Of a DNA stretch of 64,000 bases, positions 10,084 to 18,737 are shown piece by piece; the stretch's first letter is position 1, and each line of letters begins with the position of its first letter. The notes below the pieces were generated by a model. It was given only the letters and a program-made list of their open reading frames with translations, did no database searches and was not told the origin of the DNA. Made by a program: the position numbers and the translations under genes. The DNA is from Variovorax paradoxus (GTDB lineage: Bacteria > Pseudomonadota > Gammaproteobacteria > Burkholderiales > Burkholderiaceae_C). The DNA lies in assembly GCF_009755665.1 (NCBI RefSeq), contig NZ_CP046622.1, forward strand, positions 2,542,001-2,606,000, written 5' to 3'.

Positions 10084-10364
10084 CTAAGTCGCCTGCTGAG
10101 CGAGTTGGGGTTCGAATTCGTTAAGTGGGCGGTAACCGAGTGCCGAGTGCGGCCACTTGGCGTTGTAGACCTCTTCGACGAACCGGGGCAGCCACGTTGC
10201 AACATCTGCGAAGTTCTCGTAGCCGGCCAGGTACACCTCTTGGACCTTGAGCGTCTGCATGAAGCTCTCGGCCTGGGCATTGTGATACGGATTGCCCGGT
10301 GAGCTCGTGGAGCCTCGAAGCCCGGGCTCCTGCAATGCGCGTCGGTACGTCTCGCTTGCATACT
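10084..10364 (-). pseudogene. IS3-family transposase OrfB, C-terminal fragment
   Basis: On the minus strand about 93 residues match the end of an IS3-family OrfB (DDE integrase). Visible motifs are QYASETYRRAL, SSPGNPYHNAQAESF, which includes the catalytic glutamate region, and EEVYNAKWPHSALGYRPLNEFE. The expected HSDRGSQYAS motif is broken at its N-terminal edge, exactly where the 26-bp inverted repeat begins at 10365. The first two-thirds of the gene and OrfA are missing, so it is a dead remnant truncated by another element. Confidence 0.85.
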
Positions 10365-10434
10365 GGGCGGATTCAACCGGTCGTCGCAACATCTTCAATC
10401 ATGGAGGGGTTGCGACGACCGGTTGAATCCGCCC
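10365..10434. mobile_element. Perfect 26-bp inverted repeat, IS30-type ends without interior
   Basis: The left arm 10365-10390 (GGGCGGATTCAACC then GGTCGTCGCAAC) is the exact reverse complement of the right arm 10409-10434, with an 18-bp spacer. The core GATTCAA..GGTC..CGCAAC resembles the terminal repeats of IS30-family elements, and both arms face as true left and right ends. The element therefore looks like an insertion sequence shrunk to its ends (MITE-like), or the scar of one. It interrupts the IS3 transposase fragment on its left; on its right the IS3 gene does not resume. The IS30 assignment is from memory of the consensus. Confidence 0.7.
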
Positions 10435-11113
10435 CTTTACTACGCGGCAGGCGTCGCATCGGTGGCGCAGCGTCCGAAGGGAGAGATATTGCCGATAGCA
10501 CCAACCGCTTCACGCGGGTGCCAGCATTCCGCTGATCCGGGCGCGGCCGAACCTTGCCTTGGGTGCCGGTGACTGCTTTTGTCAGGTGTCTACAAACAAG
10601 GCGATTCCGACGCACGACCGCAGGTTCATGACGAAGGTTTGTTGTCCGCTGATCCTCGACGGCACCTCGCGAGCCTCAGCGTGCTGGCTAAGGTGACCAG
10701 ACGAGTCTGGGTCCGCCAGCCCCTGGGCCCGAAGCTGAATCGAATCGCCAAAGCGGGAATCCGTTCGCGCGCGGCTGAGTTGTCCGATGAGACTCGACGT
10801 TGCTATGTCTGCACGTCTAGGCTCGCGAGGGCTCCCGCCTTCAAAGGAGCAGGGAGCTGGGGCCTGTGCCAGCCGTCTGATTCGATGGTGAGTGCCGGTA
10901 CGCCAAAGCTCGCCGACTAATATAAAACCAAAGAATTAACAATTGCTAGCGCGATGTATTTTAGCTGCACAGAAATGCGACTTATTGCGCAAAAACACGC
11001 ACAATCTTCTGTGTTTGAAACCACTCTTAACAAAACTGACGTTTTCGAACGCCTAATCTGTTTCAGAAGTTAGCTTGCTGGTGCTGGATGCAGAAGTTTT
11101 ATGGGGAGCGGAT
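10435..11113. other. Degenerate DNA, then leader of the flagellar-type operon
   Basis: 10435-10915 contains only short open stretches without start signals or recognisable products, probably decayed mobile DNA. From about 10918 to 11060 base composition turns clearly AT-rich, unlike the rest of the window, as expected for a promoter region of the operon starting at 11114. A possible -35 TTAACA at 10936 and -10 TATTTT at 10957 are only 15 bp apart, so the call is weak. I see no sigma-54 (GG-N10-GC type) or clear sigma-28 promoter. Confidence 0.35.
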
Positions 11114-11380
11114 ATGCACGCGGATTTGGCATTGAAGATGATGTCGGACCTGTTCTGGACAGGGCTCGTCGTATGCCTGCCGTTGCTGGGTCTCACGATG
11201 CTGGTGGGCGTCGCCATCAGCGTGCTTCAAGTCGTGACCCAAGTACAGGAAATGTCCCTGACGTTCGTTCCGAAACTCTTCACTGCCGGAGCGGTCATGG
11301 TTCTGGCCGGACCCTGGATGCTCCGCAAGCTGACGCAATTCACCGCCCAACTCTGGAGCGGCATTCCCTCGATGTTCTGA
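11114..11380 (+). CDS. fliQ: Flagellar-type export gate protein FliQ
   Basis: It encodes 88 residues, the usual FliQ length, with two membrane helices (about residues 15-38 and 50-74) joined by a loop containing QVVTQVQEMSLTF, the family hallmark. FliQ helps form the FliP-FliQ-FliR inner-membrane pore through which type III substrates pass. Start ATG 11114 is chosen because GGGGAG lies 5 nt upstream. An ATG at 11101 is in another frame. It is the first gene of the operon, following an AT-rich leader. Confidence 0.93.
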   Translation: MHADLALKMMSDLFWTGLVVCLPLLGLTMLVGVAISVLQVVTQVQEMSLTFVPKLFTAGAVMVLAGPWMLRKLTQFTAQLWSGIPSMF

Positions 11381-11393
11381 ATCGACGCTTCGA

Positions 11394-12251
11394 GTGAATG
11401 CTTTGTCGTTAGATCCGGCGCCCGCGCTGCTGACAGCCATTGCCCCCGAGATCGGGACGGCTTGGCTGGGTTTCGTCGCCCTTTTGGCTTTGCGAATCGC
11501 AGCCACTTTTGCAATGACGCCAGTGCTCTATGCGGTGCCTTTGCCGGCGTCGGTGCGCGTGCTGCTCGTGTTGAGCCTGTCCGTCGCCCTGGCCTCTGGC
11601 ATCTCCTTGCCCACGGGCAGCGAGACTGACTGGGACTCCTTCCTGACTGCAGCCATCGCAGAACTTGCACTCGGTGCGACGCTGGGTCTTGGAATCCTGC
11701 TGGCTTTTGGGGCCTTCGTGGTGGCGGGGCAGTTGCTCGATGTCCAACTCGGCTTCGGCATCGCCCAGGTGATCGATCCTGTCACAGCGCGTCCTGTTCC
11801 GATCCTGACGTCGGCCTTCCAGTATCTCGCCATCGTTGTTTTCTTTCTGCTCAACGGACACCACGCGTTGCTGCGCGGCATCCGCTACAGCGTCGAGCGC
11901 TTTCCTGTCGGAGCGCCGTGGTCGCTGGTCAACGCCGTGGAGCCGCTGATGAAGCAGGCCACCGGCTTGTTCAGCCTGGGTTTTGCCTTGGCCGCACCGG
12001 TCGTTTTTTGCATCTTGCTGGTGGAGTTTGTCCTCGGCGTGGTGGGCCGAAACCTGCCCCAGATGAACATGTTCACCATGGGCATTCCCGTCAAGATCGT
12101 GGTGGGCCTGATCGCGCTGTCACTCTGGTTTTCGGGCATCGGCGGCGTCATGACGCGGGTCTACGCAAGTATCGCGACGACCTGGGATGCGATCTTTGTC
12201 GCTGCAAACCCATTGCCTGCGAACCAGCTTCGACGTGAACAGGTTCGCTGA
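11394..12251 (+). CDS. fliR: Flagellar-type export gate protein FliR
   Basis: It encodes 285 residues with about six hydrophobic helices and the FliR/SctT pattern (RIAATFAMTPVLYAVPLPASVRV near the N-terminus, read in two halves as RIAATFAMTPVL and PLPASVRVLL; and PVLTSAFQYLAI-like PILTSAFQYLAI in the middle). It completes the export-gate pore with FliP and FliQ. The start is GTG 11394, giving the expected family N-terminus; the ribosome binding site is weak. Its stop overlaps flhB by 1 bp (TGATG), suggesting coupled translation. Confidence 0.93.
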   Translation: MNALSLDPAPALLTAIAPEIGTAWLGFVALLALRIAATFAMTPVLYAVPLPASVRVLLVLSLSVALASGISLPTGSETDWDSFLTAAIAELALGATLGLGILLAFGAFVVAGQLLDVQLGFGIAQVIDPVTARPVPILTSAFQYLAIVVFFLLNGHHALLRGIRYSVERFPVGAPWSLVNAVEPLMKQATGLFSLGFALAAPVVFCILLVEFVLGVVGRNLPQMNMFTMGIPVKIVVGLIALSLWFSGIGGVMTRVYASIATTWDAIFVAANPLPANQLRREQVR

Positions 12252-13345
12252 TGGCTGAGCAGGATCTTGATCGAAACGCAGCCGCAACGCCCTACAAGCT
12301 GCAGCGCGCGCGCGAACGCGGACAAACCGCCAAAAGCGCGGACATTGTTTCGGCGCTCGTGTTTGCTGTTGCCGTGATCTATCTGACATGGCGGGGACTC
12401 GAAGCGGTGACCAGCCAGTTCCGCTTCGATCTCGCGCTGCTGATTCACGCGGGCCGCATGGATCCGTCGGGAGTTGGCCTTTGGCCCATGATCGAACGGG
12501 CCCTGCGCGCTGTGCTCATGTTGTCGGCGCCATTCTTCGCCACGATCATGCTTGCCGCCATCGTGGGCAACATGATGCAGACCGGACCGATACTTTCCTT
12601 CGAGCCGGTCAAGGTCGACTTCGATCGCATCAACCCCGTCAATGGTCTCAAGAAGCTGTTTTCGATGCGGGTTCTGTTCGACACCGCGCGCGCCCTCGTG
12701 AAGCTCGCGCTGTTGACGCTGGTGGCGTTCCTGAGTCTCAAGGCCCTGGCAAGCCAGTTCTACGCACTTGCATCCTTGTCCCCCATCGGCTATCTGCGGA
12801 CCCTGCTGGACGACCTCGCCAGTGTGGGCCTCAAGCTGGCGCTGGTACTCGGCCTGATCGCCTTGCTCGACCTCATGTACACGCGGCGCGAATTTGCCAA
12901 GAAAATGCGCATGAGCCAGCGTGAGCTCAAGGACGAGGCCAAGCACCGCGAGGGCGATCCGCGCATCAGGGCCCGGTTGCGCGAACTGCGCCGCGAAATG
13001 CTCAAGCGAAGCCTGGCGTTGCGCCAGACTCGCAATGCGGACGTGATCATCACGAATCCGACCCATATCGCGATTGCATTGAAGTACGAACATGGGCGGA
13101 TGGCTTCCCCGCAGCTCCTGGCCAAAGGCGCGGGCCACATGGCCGCCGCCATGCGCGAGATCGCCGCACGCCACCGCATTCCCGTGGTGCAGAACCCTGC
13201 GCTTGCACGACGCCTCTATCGCGAGCTGCCGGTGGATCATCCGGTGCCGCCGCATCTCTACGCGCAGGTCGCGCGCATCATCGTCTGGGTGTTCGCGATG
13301 CGCGAGCAACGTCAAGACCGTGCGGCCACCGGAGCAGGTGCATGA
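12251..13345 (+). CDS. flhB: Export switch protein FlhB
   Basis: It encodes 364 residues. The N-terminal half has four membrane helices, and a cytoplasmic domain follows. The autocleavage motif N-P-T-H is intact at residues 269-272. In the family, cleavage between N and P switches export from rod/hook to later substrates. The N-terminus (AATPYKLQRARERGQTAKS) is typical. It overlaps fliR by 1 bp and flhA by 4 bp. Retention of NPTH argues that substrate switching is still under selection although no filament genes are present in this window. Confidence 0.95.
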   Translation: MAEQDLDRNAAATPYKLQRARERGQTAKSADIVSALVFAVAVIYLTWRGLEAVTSQFRFDLALLIHAGRMDPSGVGLWPMIERALRAVLMLSAPFFATIMLAAIVGNMMQTGPILSFEPVKVDFDRINPVNGLKKLFSMRVLFDTARALVKLALLTLVAFLSLKALASQFYALASLSPIGYLRTLLDDLASVGLKLALVLGLIALLDLMYTRREFAKKMRMSQRELKDEAKHREGDPRIRARLRELRREMLKRSLALRQTRNADVIITNPTHIAIALKYEHGRMASPQLLAKGAGHMAAAMREIAARHRIPVVQNPALARRLYRELPVDHPVPPHLYAQVARIIVWVFAMREQRQDRAATGAGA

Positions 13346-15441
13346 ACGCTCTGGCACGTGTCGCGGGCAAGCACAGCGACATCGCGTTGGTGTTGCTCGT
13401 GCTCGGCGTGCTGGTGGTGCTTTTTGCACCCATACCCAGCGGACTGCTCGATTTCCTGATCCTGAGCAACTTCAGCTTCGCGTTCCTCGTGCTGCTGCTG
13501 ACCTTCTACATGGCCAGGCCGGTGGAATTTTCGACCTTCCCGTCGCTGCTCCTGATCGCGACGCTGTTCCGTCTGTCGCTCAACGTGGCCGCGACGCGGC
13601 TGATCCTCTCGGACGGCGACGCGGGGCGGGTGATCGGCGCCATTGGTGCCTTCGTCGTCGGAGGCAACTATGTCATCGGCCTGATCGTCTTCCTGATTCT
13701 CATCGTCGTGCAGTACGTGGTGGTGACCAGCGGTGCGCAGCGGGTGTCCGAGGTGGCGGCGCGGTTCACGCTCGACAGCATGCCGGGCCAGCAGATGAGC
13801 ATCGATGCCGATCTCAACATGGGCTTCATCGATCAGGCCGAGGCCCAGCGCCGGCGCAAGAATCTGGAGAAGGAAGCCGGCTTCTATGGCGCCATGGACG
13901 GCGCCAGCAAGTTCGTCAAGGGCGACGCGATCGCGGGCATCATCATCCTGCTGATCAACATCGTCGGCGGCCTGGTGATCGGCGTGATGCAGCACGGCCT
14001 TCCGTGGGGGCAGGCGCTGAAGACATACACCCTGCTGACGATCGGCGACGGCATCGTGACGCAGGTGCCCGCGCTCGTGATCGCCGTCGGCACCGGCATC
14101 ATCGTCACGCGCTCGTCTTCCGACGCCAATCTGAGCCGCGAGGCACTGCGGCAGATCAGTTCCTTTCCCAAAACGCTCCTGCTAGTGGCCATGGCCCTCG
14201 GCGGGCTCCTGCTGTTGCCGGGCATCCCTGCGTTGCCGACCCTGGCTTTGACGTTGTGCTTCCTGCTGGCTGCAACGATGCTGTACCGGGCCACGAAGAA
14301 CAAGGCCACGGACGCCGCTGCAGTCCAGCAAGGCGCCGCCAATGCAGTGGGCGGCACGCCGGCGAGCGCAGGCGATGGCGCCGCTGTGCCGGCCAGCGAC
14401 GATCCTTACGCGCTGCTGCAGGTCGAGCCCATTGAAGTGCACCTGGGGACCCACTGGGTCTCCGTGGTCAACCAGCCGGGAAGTGTCTTCATGGAACGGA
14501 TCGCCACGTTCCGCAAGCAACATGCGCAGGAGCTCGGCCTTGTGCTGCCGCGCGTCCGCTTCAAGGACTCGGCGCGCTTGTCGGCGGACCGGTATGAAAT
14601 CCATCTTGACGGCGTGCTGGTCGGCAAGGGCGAGGCGCGGGCCGACAGGTTGCTCGCGATCCACCCCGCCGGCGACGTCAAGTCCGTCCCGGGCGAGCCG
14701 ACCCGGGATCCGACCTACGGCTTGCCCGCCCTCTGGATCGAAGAAAGCCAGCGCGACGCGGCCGGCCAGGCGAAGTACACGCTGGTCGATGCGGCCACCG
14801 TTTTCATGACGCACCTCACCGAGATGCTGCGGCGCGAGTCCGCAACGCTGCTCACGCGCGCCGAGGTCGATCGATTGCTCGCCCGCGTCCGGCAGAGTCA
14901 GCCCGGGCTGGTCGAGGAGCTGATCCCGACAGTCCTTTCGTCCAGCGATGTGCAGAAGGTGCTGCAGAACCTTCTGAGAGAGAAGGTCTCGATCCGCCAC
15001 GTGGAAGCAATCCTCGAAACGCTGGCCGATGCAGGGCGAACGACCCGCGACGCCAATCAATTGACCGAGATCGTCCGTCAGCGACTGGGCCATGCCATCT
15101 GCCAGGGACTCCTTGGCGAAGCGACTTCGCTGCAGGTGCTGACGCTCGATCCCGCGATAGAAAGCCAGTTCCTGCAGAGCGTTCAGGTCGCCACCGAAGC
15201 GGGAGGGGCGCAGCCGTTCGTGCTTGATCCGCGCCTGACCGAGCAACTGATGAAACGGCTCGTCCAGCAGGCCGAACGCATGATGAAAAGCAACCTGCTG
15301 CCGGTGCTGCTCTGCGCGCCCGAACTGCGGCGCCATGTGCGCGCGTTGTCCGAGCGCGTCATGCCTCACCTGCGCGTGCTGTCCATGTCCGAAGTGCCGC
15401 ACACCATCGAGCTGAAGTCCTTCAGCGTCGTCCAGCTCTGA
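13342..15441 (+). CDS. flhA: Export gate protein FlhA
   Basis: It encodes 699 residues, the usual length. The N-terminal half is hydrophobic with about eight membrane helices and carries the FHIPEP-family signature (RLSLNVAATRLIL). The loop with GFYGAMDGASKFVKGDAIAG is also typical. The C-terminal half is the cytosolic domain that forms a nonameric ring and docks chaperone-substrate complexes. It starts at ATG 13342 overlapping flhB by 4 bp (ATGA). The domain is complete and shows no sign of decay. Confidence 0.95.
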   Translation: MNALARVAGKHSDIALVLLVLGVLVVLFAPIPSGLLDFLILSNFSFAFLVLLLTFYMARPVEFSTFPSLLLIATLFRLSLNVAATRLILSDGDAGRVIGAIGAFVVGGNYVIGLIVFLILIVVQYVVVTSGAQRVSEVAARFTLDSMPGQQMSIDADLNMGFIDQAEAQRRRKNLEKEAGFYGAMDGASKFVKGDAIAGIIILLINIVGGLVIGVMQHGLPWGQALKTYTLLTIGDGIVTQVPALVIAVGTGIIVTRSSSDANLSREALRQISSFPKTLLLVAMALGGLLLLPGIPALPTLALTLCFLLAATMLYRATKNKATDAAAVQQGAANAVGGTPASAGDGAAVPASDDPYALLQVEPIEVHLGTHWVSVVNQPGSVFMERIATFRKQHAQELGLVLPRVRFKDSARLSADRYEIHLDGVLVGKGEARADRLLAIHPAGDVKSVPGEPTRDPTYGLPALWIEESQRDAAGQAKYTLVDAATVFMTHLTEMLRRESATLLTRAEVDRLLARVRQSQPGLVEELIPTVLSSSDVQKVLQNLLREKVSIRHVEAILETLADAGRTTRDANQLTEIVRQRLGHAICQGLLGEATSLQVLTLDPAIESQFLQSVQVATEAGGAQPFVLDPRLTEQLMKRLVQQAERMMKSNLLPVLLCAPELRRHVRALSERVMPHLRVLSMSEVPHTIELKSFSVVQL

Positions 15442-15460
15442 GATACCAGGAAACCTCTTC

Positions 15461-16249
15461 ATGACCGACGTACTTGCGATCAGCCTGCGGAGCATGCAGC
15501 AGGACATGGCGCGCCTCGAACGCATCAGCATGAACATGGCGAACGCCACGACGCCTGGCTACAAGCGGGAGGTCGCCTCGTCGCTGCCGATGCATGCCGA
15601 TGCCTTCTCCGACGCGATGCGCAACGTCGACGCGCGGCGACTTGGGGCGCAGCCCGGCGTGCCTGGCAGCGCCGCGGCTACGGGGATGCTGCTCATTCAG
15701 ACCGATGCCAGGCCCGGCACTCTCAAGTCGACCGGCCAGAGCCTGGATGTCGCATTGGCCACCCCGGGCTTCTTCGAGATTTCCACCGAGGCCGGCCCGG
15801 CCTATACGCGCCAGGGCAGTTGGCAGTTGGACGCACGCGGCCGCTTGGTCACCGCGCAAGGGCATCCGGTCATGGGGCAGGGCGGTGAGATTGTGCTCAC
15901 GCGTCCCAACCCGGTGATCGATGCCGCCGGGCGGGTCTTCGAATCCAGGCCCGGCGGCGGTGCCGAAGCAACGCCTGTTGCGCAGTTGAAGGTGGTGCAG
16001 TTCGACGACGCGAAGGACCTCAGGCGCATGGGCGATGGCCTTCTGAATACCGATCAGACACCCACGCAGCTCCCAGACAGCGAAGTGCAATTGCGCCAGG
16101 GCTTTCTCGAGAACTCGAACGTGAGCTCGATGCAGGAGATGGTGCAACTCATCCAGTCGATGCGCCACTTCGAATCGATGCAGCGCGTGGCGCTCGGCTA
16201 CGACGAAATGATCGGCGGCGCGGTGCGCAAGCTCGGCGAACTGTCGTAA
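15461..16249 (+). CDS. flgF: Flagellar basal-body rod protein FlgF
   Basis: It encodes 262 residues. The N-terminal rod motif (MNMANATTPGYKRE) and the C-terminal helix (SSMQEMVQLIQSMRHFE) are the two ends that pair in axial proteins. Position before flgG and the less canonical hydrophobic pattern favour FlgF, a proximal rod subunit, over FlgG. It is exported by the type III gate and has no signal peptide, as expected. A 19-bp gap with AGGAAACC separates it from flhA. Confidence 0.85.
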   Translation: MTDVLAISLRSMQQDMARLERISMNMANATTPGYKREVASSLPMHADAFSDAMRNVDARRLGAQPGVPGSAAATGMLLIQTDARPGTLKSTGQSLDVALATPGFFEISTEAGPAYTRQGSWQLDARGRLVTAQGHPVMGQGGEIVLTRPNPVIDAAGRVFESRPGGGAEATPVAQLKVVQFDDAKDLRRMGDGLLNTDQTPTQLPDSEVQLRQGFLENSNVSSMQEMVQLIQSMRHFESMQRVALGYDEMIGGAVRKLGELS

Positions 16250-16292
16250 GCCGGACCGCGGATACCTCAATTTTCAACAGGGATACACAAAC

Positions 16293-17081
16293 ATGTTCGA
16301 CGCCCTCTACATCAGTGCCACCGGCATGCAGGCGCAGCAGCTGAATGTCGACACCATTGCCAACAACCTGGCCAACGTCAACACCACCGGCTTCAAGAAA
16401 AGCAAGATCAGCTTCACCGACCTGATGGTTCGCGAGGCGGGTCGACTGGTGCCTTCGCAGGAGGACGCGGGCATCGTGGGCGGAGGAAGCCGCCTCGGGG
16501 CGGGCGTTGGCATTGCCTCCACCGCCAAGCTGTTCGACATGGGCGACCTCAAGAAAACCGAATCCGCCTTCGATATCGCCATCCAGGGCGAGGGCTTCCT
16601 CGAAGTGACGATGCCCGACGGTTCGAGCGCCTACACGCGCGGCGGCACCTTCAAGATCAATCGCGAGGGGCTGCTGGCCACTTCGGGCGGCTTTCCGCTC
16701 AAGCCCAACCTTGCCATCCCCGACAACGCCCAGAACATGCAGATCGACAGCGACGGGCGTGTGCGCGTCCAGATCGCCGGCCAGGCAACGCCAGTGGACC
16801 TCGGCCAGCTGGAGCTGGTCCGCTTCACCAGCCCTTCGGGGTTGACCGCCCAAGGCGACAACCTCTATCGCTCGAGCTCCAATTCCGGCGAGGCCATTGC
16901 CGGTAAGGCGGCCGAGGAGGGCCTCGGCAGCGTGGCCCAGGGTTTCCTCGAGGGATCGAACGTCAAGCTGACCGAGGAAATGGTGAGTCTCATGGTGGCC
17001 CAACGCGTGTACGAAGCCAACGTGAAGGTCATGCAGGCATCGGACGAGATGCTGGGAATGATCAATGGCCTGCGCAAATAA
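16293..17081 (+). CDS. flgG: Distal rod protein FlgG
   Basis: It encodes 262 residues with the near-consensus FlgG start (LYISATGMQAQQLNVDTIANN then NLANVNTTGFKK) and end (LTEEMVSLMVAQRVYEANVKV). FlgG forms the distal rod that crosses the periplasm through the FlgH/FlgI rings and supports the hook. It is strongly conserved here, in contrast to the reduced cap and rotor proteins of the same operon. It overlaps flgA by 17 bp. Confidence 0.95.
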   Translation: MFDALYISATGMQAQQLNVDTIANNLANVNTTGFKKSKISFTDLMVREAGRLVPSQEDAGIVGGGSRLGAGVGIASTAKLFDMGDLKKTESAFDIAIQGEGFLEVTMPDGSSAYTRGGTFKINREGLLATSGGFPLKPNLAIPDNAQNMQIDSDGRVRVQIAGQATPVDLGQLELVRFTSPSGLTAQGDNLYRSSSNSGEAIAGKAAEEGLGSVAQGFLEGSNVKLTEEMVSLMVAQRVYEANVKVMQASDEMLGMINGLRK

Positions 17082-18138
17082 GCGTGCGCCCGCTGTGCTG
17101 CGGGCCATGTGCGCAGCCTTGGCGCCGGCTCTCGCCCTGGCCGTGCCGACACTCGCCGCCGCCCAGTCGTTGATCGAACCGCAGGTCTCGATCGAGCTGC
17201 GGCCGCAGGTCAAGCTGGATCACGGCAGTGTCCGTCTGGGCGACATCGCATTCCTCACGACGCGGGACATGCCGACCTTGCGCCGGTTGATGGCGCTTCC
17301 ACTGGGCCCGGCACCGCGGCCCGGATCGCCAGCGCTGCTGGACCGCGAAACAATCGTGCGATGGGTCGAGGCACGCAGCGGCCTGCAGACGGTGGACAGC
17401 GCGCTGCGCGTGCAGTCGCCCGCCATCCGATGGACTGGCGCCAGCGAAACCGAGATCGAAAGCGCCGCTCAGCAATTGCCCGGCGAGGCCGTGGTGAGCG
17501 CGGCGCGTTCGGCGCTTCTGAACTGGCTTTCTCAGCGCAGCGTGCGCGCCGAGGTCGAGCCCGTGTCCACCGCACGCGATCTGCTTTTGCCGCCGGGCGT
17601 GCCAACACTGCGAGTGCGACCCCTGGCCAATCAGGCCCAGCCGACGCGTCGCATGCTGGTGTGGGTCGACGCCTGGGTCGATGACCGTTTCGTGCGGACG
17701 ACGGCGGTCACCTTCGAAGTGGGCGCATGGGCGCCGGTTGCCGTGGCCACCACCGATGTCGGCCGCGGTGCAACCGTCGATCCGGTGATGCTTCGCGGCG
17801 CGATGCAAACGCGCGAAGTCGACCTGACAACGGTCAGGCAAGGTACGCCCGTGGCCAGCAAGGCCGGCGGCGATTCTGCGGACGGCCGCCAGCGCCTGCG
17901 GCGTCCGTTGCGGCCGGGCGAGGTGCTCACCAGCGCGCACCTCGAGACCACGCCCGCGGTCATGCGAGGCAACTGGGCACATCTGCAGGCCCGCAGCGGC
18001 GATGTGTCGGTGGAGAGCCGTGTCGAGGTGCTTCAGGACGGTCGCCAAGGCCAGGTCGTGCGCGTCAAGGTTCCCGGGTCGAGCGGCGAGGTGCTGGCTC
18101 GCGTGACGGGGCCGGGGCAGGTCGAGGTGCAGCCATGA
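17065..18138 (+). CDS. flgA: P-ring assembly chaperone FlgA, long form
   Basis: It encodes 357 residues, longer than the roughly 220-240 usual for FlgA. A Sec signal peptide (VLRAMCAALAPALALAVP, cleavage near AAAQ) precedes the mature protein. The C-terminal third has the SAF-like region typical of FlgA (VDPVMLRGAMQTREVDL, RRPLRPGEVLT, QVVRVKVPGSSGEVLARVTG). FlgA is a periplasmic chaperone for FlgI. I chose ATG 17065, overlapping flgG by 17 bp; ATG 17107 would still leave a short signal peptide. It overlaps flgH by 4 bp. Confidence 0.88.
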   Translation: MACANKRAPAVLRAMCAALAPALALAVPTLAAAQSLIEPQVSIELRPQVKLDHGSVRLGDIAFLTTRDMPTLRRLMALPLGPAPRPGSPALLDRETIVRWVEARSGLQTVDSALRVQSPAIRWTGASETEIESAAQQLPGEAVVSAARSALLNWLSQRSVRAEVEPVSTARDLLLPPGVPTLRVRPLANQAQPTRRMLVWVDAWVDDRFVRTTAVTFEVGAWAPVAVATTDVGRGATVDPVMLRGAMQTREVDLTTVRQGTPVASKAGGDSADGRQRLRRPLRPGEVLTSAHLETTPAVMRGNWAHLQARSGDVSVESRVEVLQDGRQGQVVRVKVPGSSGEVLARVTGPGQVEVQP

Positions 18139-18737
18139 TCGCTTCCCTGCTGAAGAAAGGGCGCATCGGCTTGAGCTTGGCGCTCGCCCTGTTGCTGTCT
18201 GCTTCCCTGCCCGTAGCCGCCGAAAGCCTCTACCAGGAGGGCAGCTTCCGTCCGCTCACCGCCGATAACAAGGCGTTCCGCGTCGGGGATTCGCTCACCG
18301 TCCAAGTCTTCGAAAACTCGTCCGCATCGACCAGCGCCGACACCGGCACGCGCCGCAACAACGATATCTCCGGCTCGGTCACGCAAACCGGCAACAGGGT
18401 GGTGGGGCAGCTCGGCATCGGTGTATCCGGGGGGTTCGATGGCGGAGGCCGCACCCAGCGAGCCAACAAGCTGCTCGCCACGCTGACCGTGACAGTTCAG
18501 GAAGTGCTTGCCAGCGGCGAATTGCGCGTGGCCGGCGAGCAGCTGCTCACGGTCAACGAAGAATTGCAGAAGGTCAACCTGGAAGGGCGGGTGCGTCCGC
18601 AGGACATCTCCGATGGCAACGTGGTTCTCTCGACCCGTTTGGCCGACGCCCGCATCACCTATGTGGGCGAGGGCGACGTGACCGACCGCGCGCGCCGCGC
18701 CGGATGGCGGAAAGTTCTTGATTGGCTGGGGTTCTGA
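18135..18737 (+). CDS. flgH: L-ring protein FlgH, apparently without lipobox
   Basis: It encodes 200 residues with the FlgH core (VGDSLTVQVFENSSAS, VTVQEVLASGELRVAGEQ, RPQDISDGNVVLSTRLADARITYVG in pieces). FlgH forms the outer-membrane L-ring bushing around the rod. Start ATG 18135 overlaps flgA by 4 bp. The signal peptide (LALALLLSASLPVAAES) contains no cysteine, so the lipoprotein anchor seen in classical FlgH is missing and ordinary signal peptidase cleavage after VAA is expected. There is no other cysteine near the mature N-terminus. Confidence 0.92.
   Translation: MIASLLKKGRIGLSLALALLLSASLPVAAESLYQEGSFRPLTADNKAFRVGDSLTVQVFENSSASTSADTGTRRNNDISGSVTQTGNRVVGQLGIGVSGGFDGGGRTQRANKLLATLTVTVQEVLASGELRVAGEQLLTVNEELQKVNLEGRVRPQDISDGNVVLSTRLADARITYVGEGDVTDRARRAGWRKVLDWLGF

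Noticed and set aside
10579..10920. Plus-strand frame of about 113 codons before the export operon.
   Set aside because: No ribosome binding site, no recognisable protein and arginine-rich composition typical of a random frame in GC-rich DNA.
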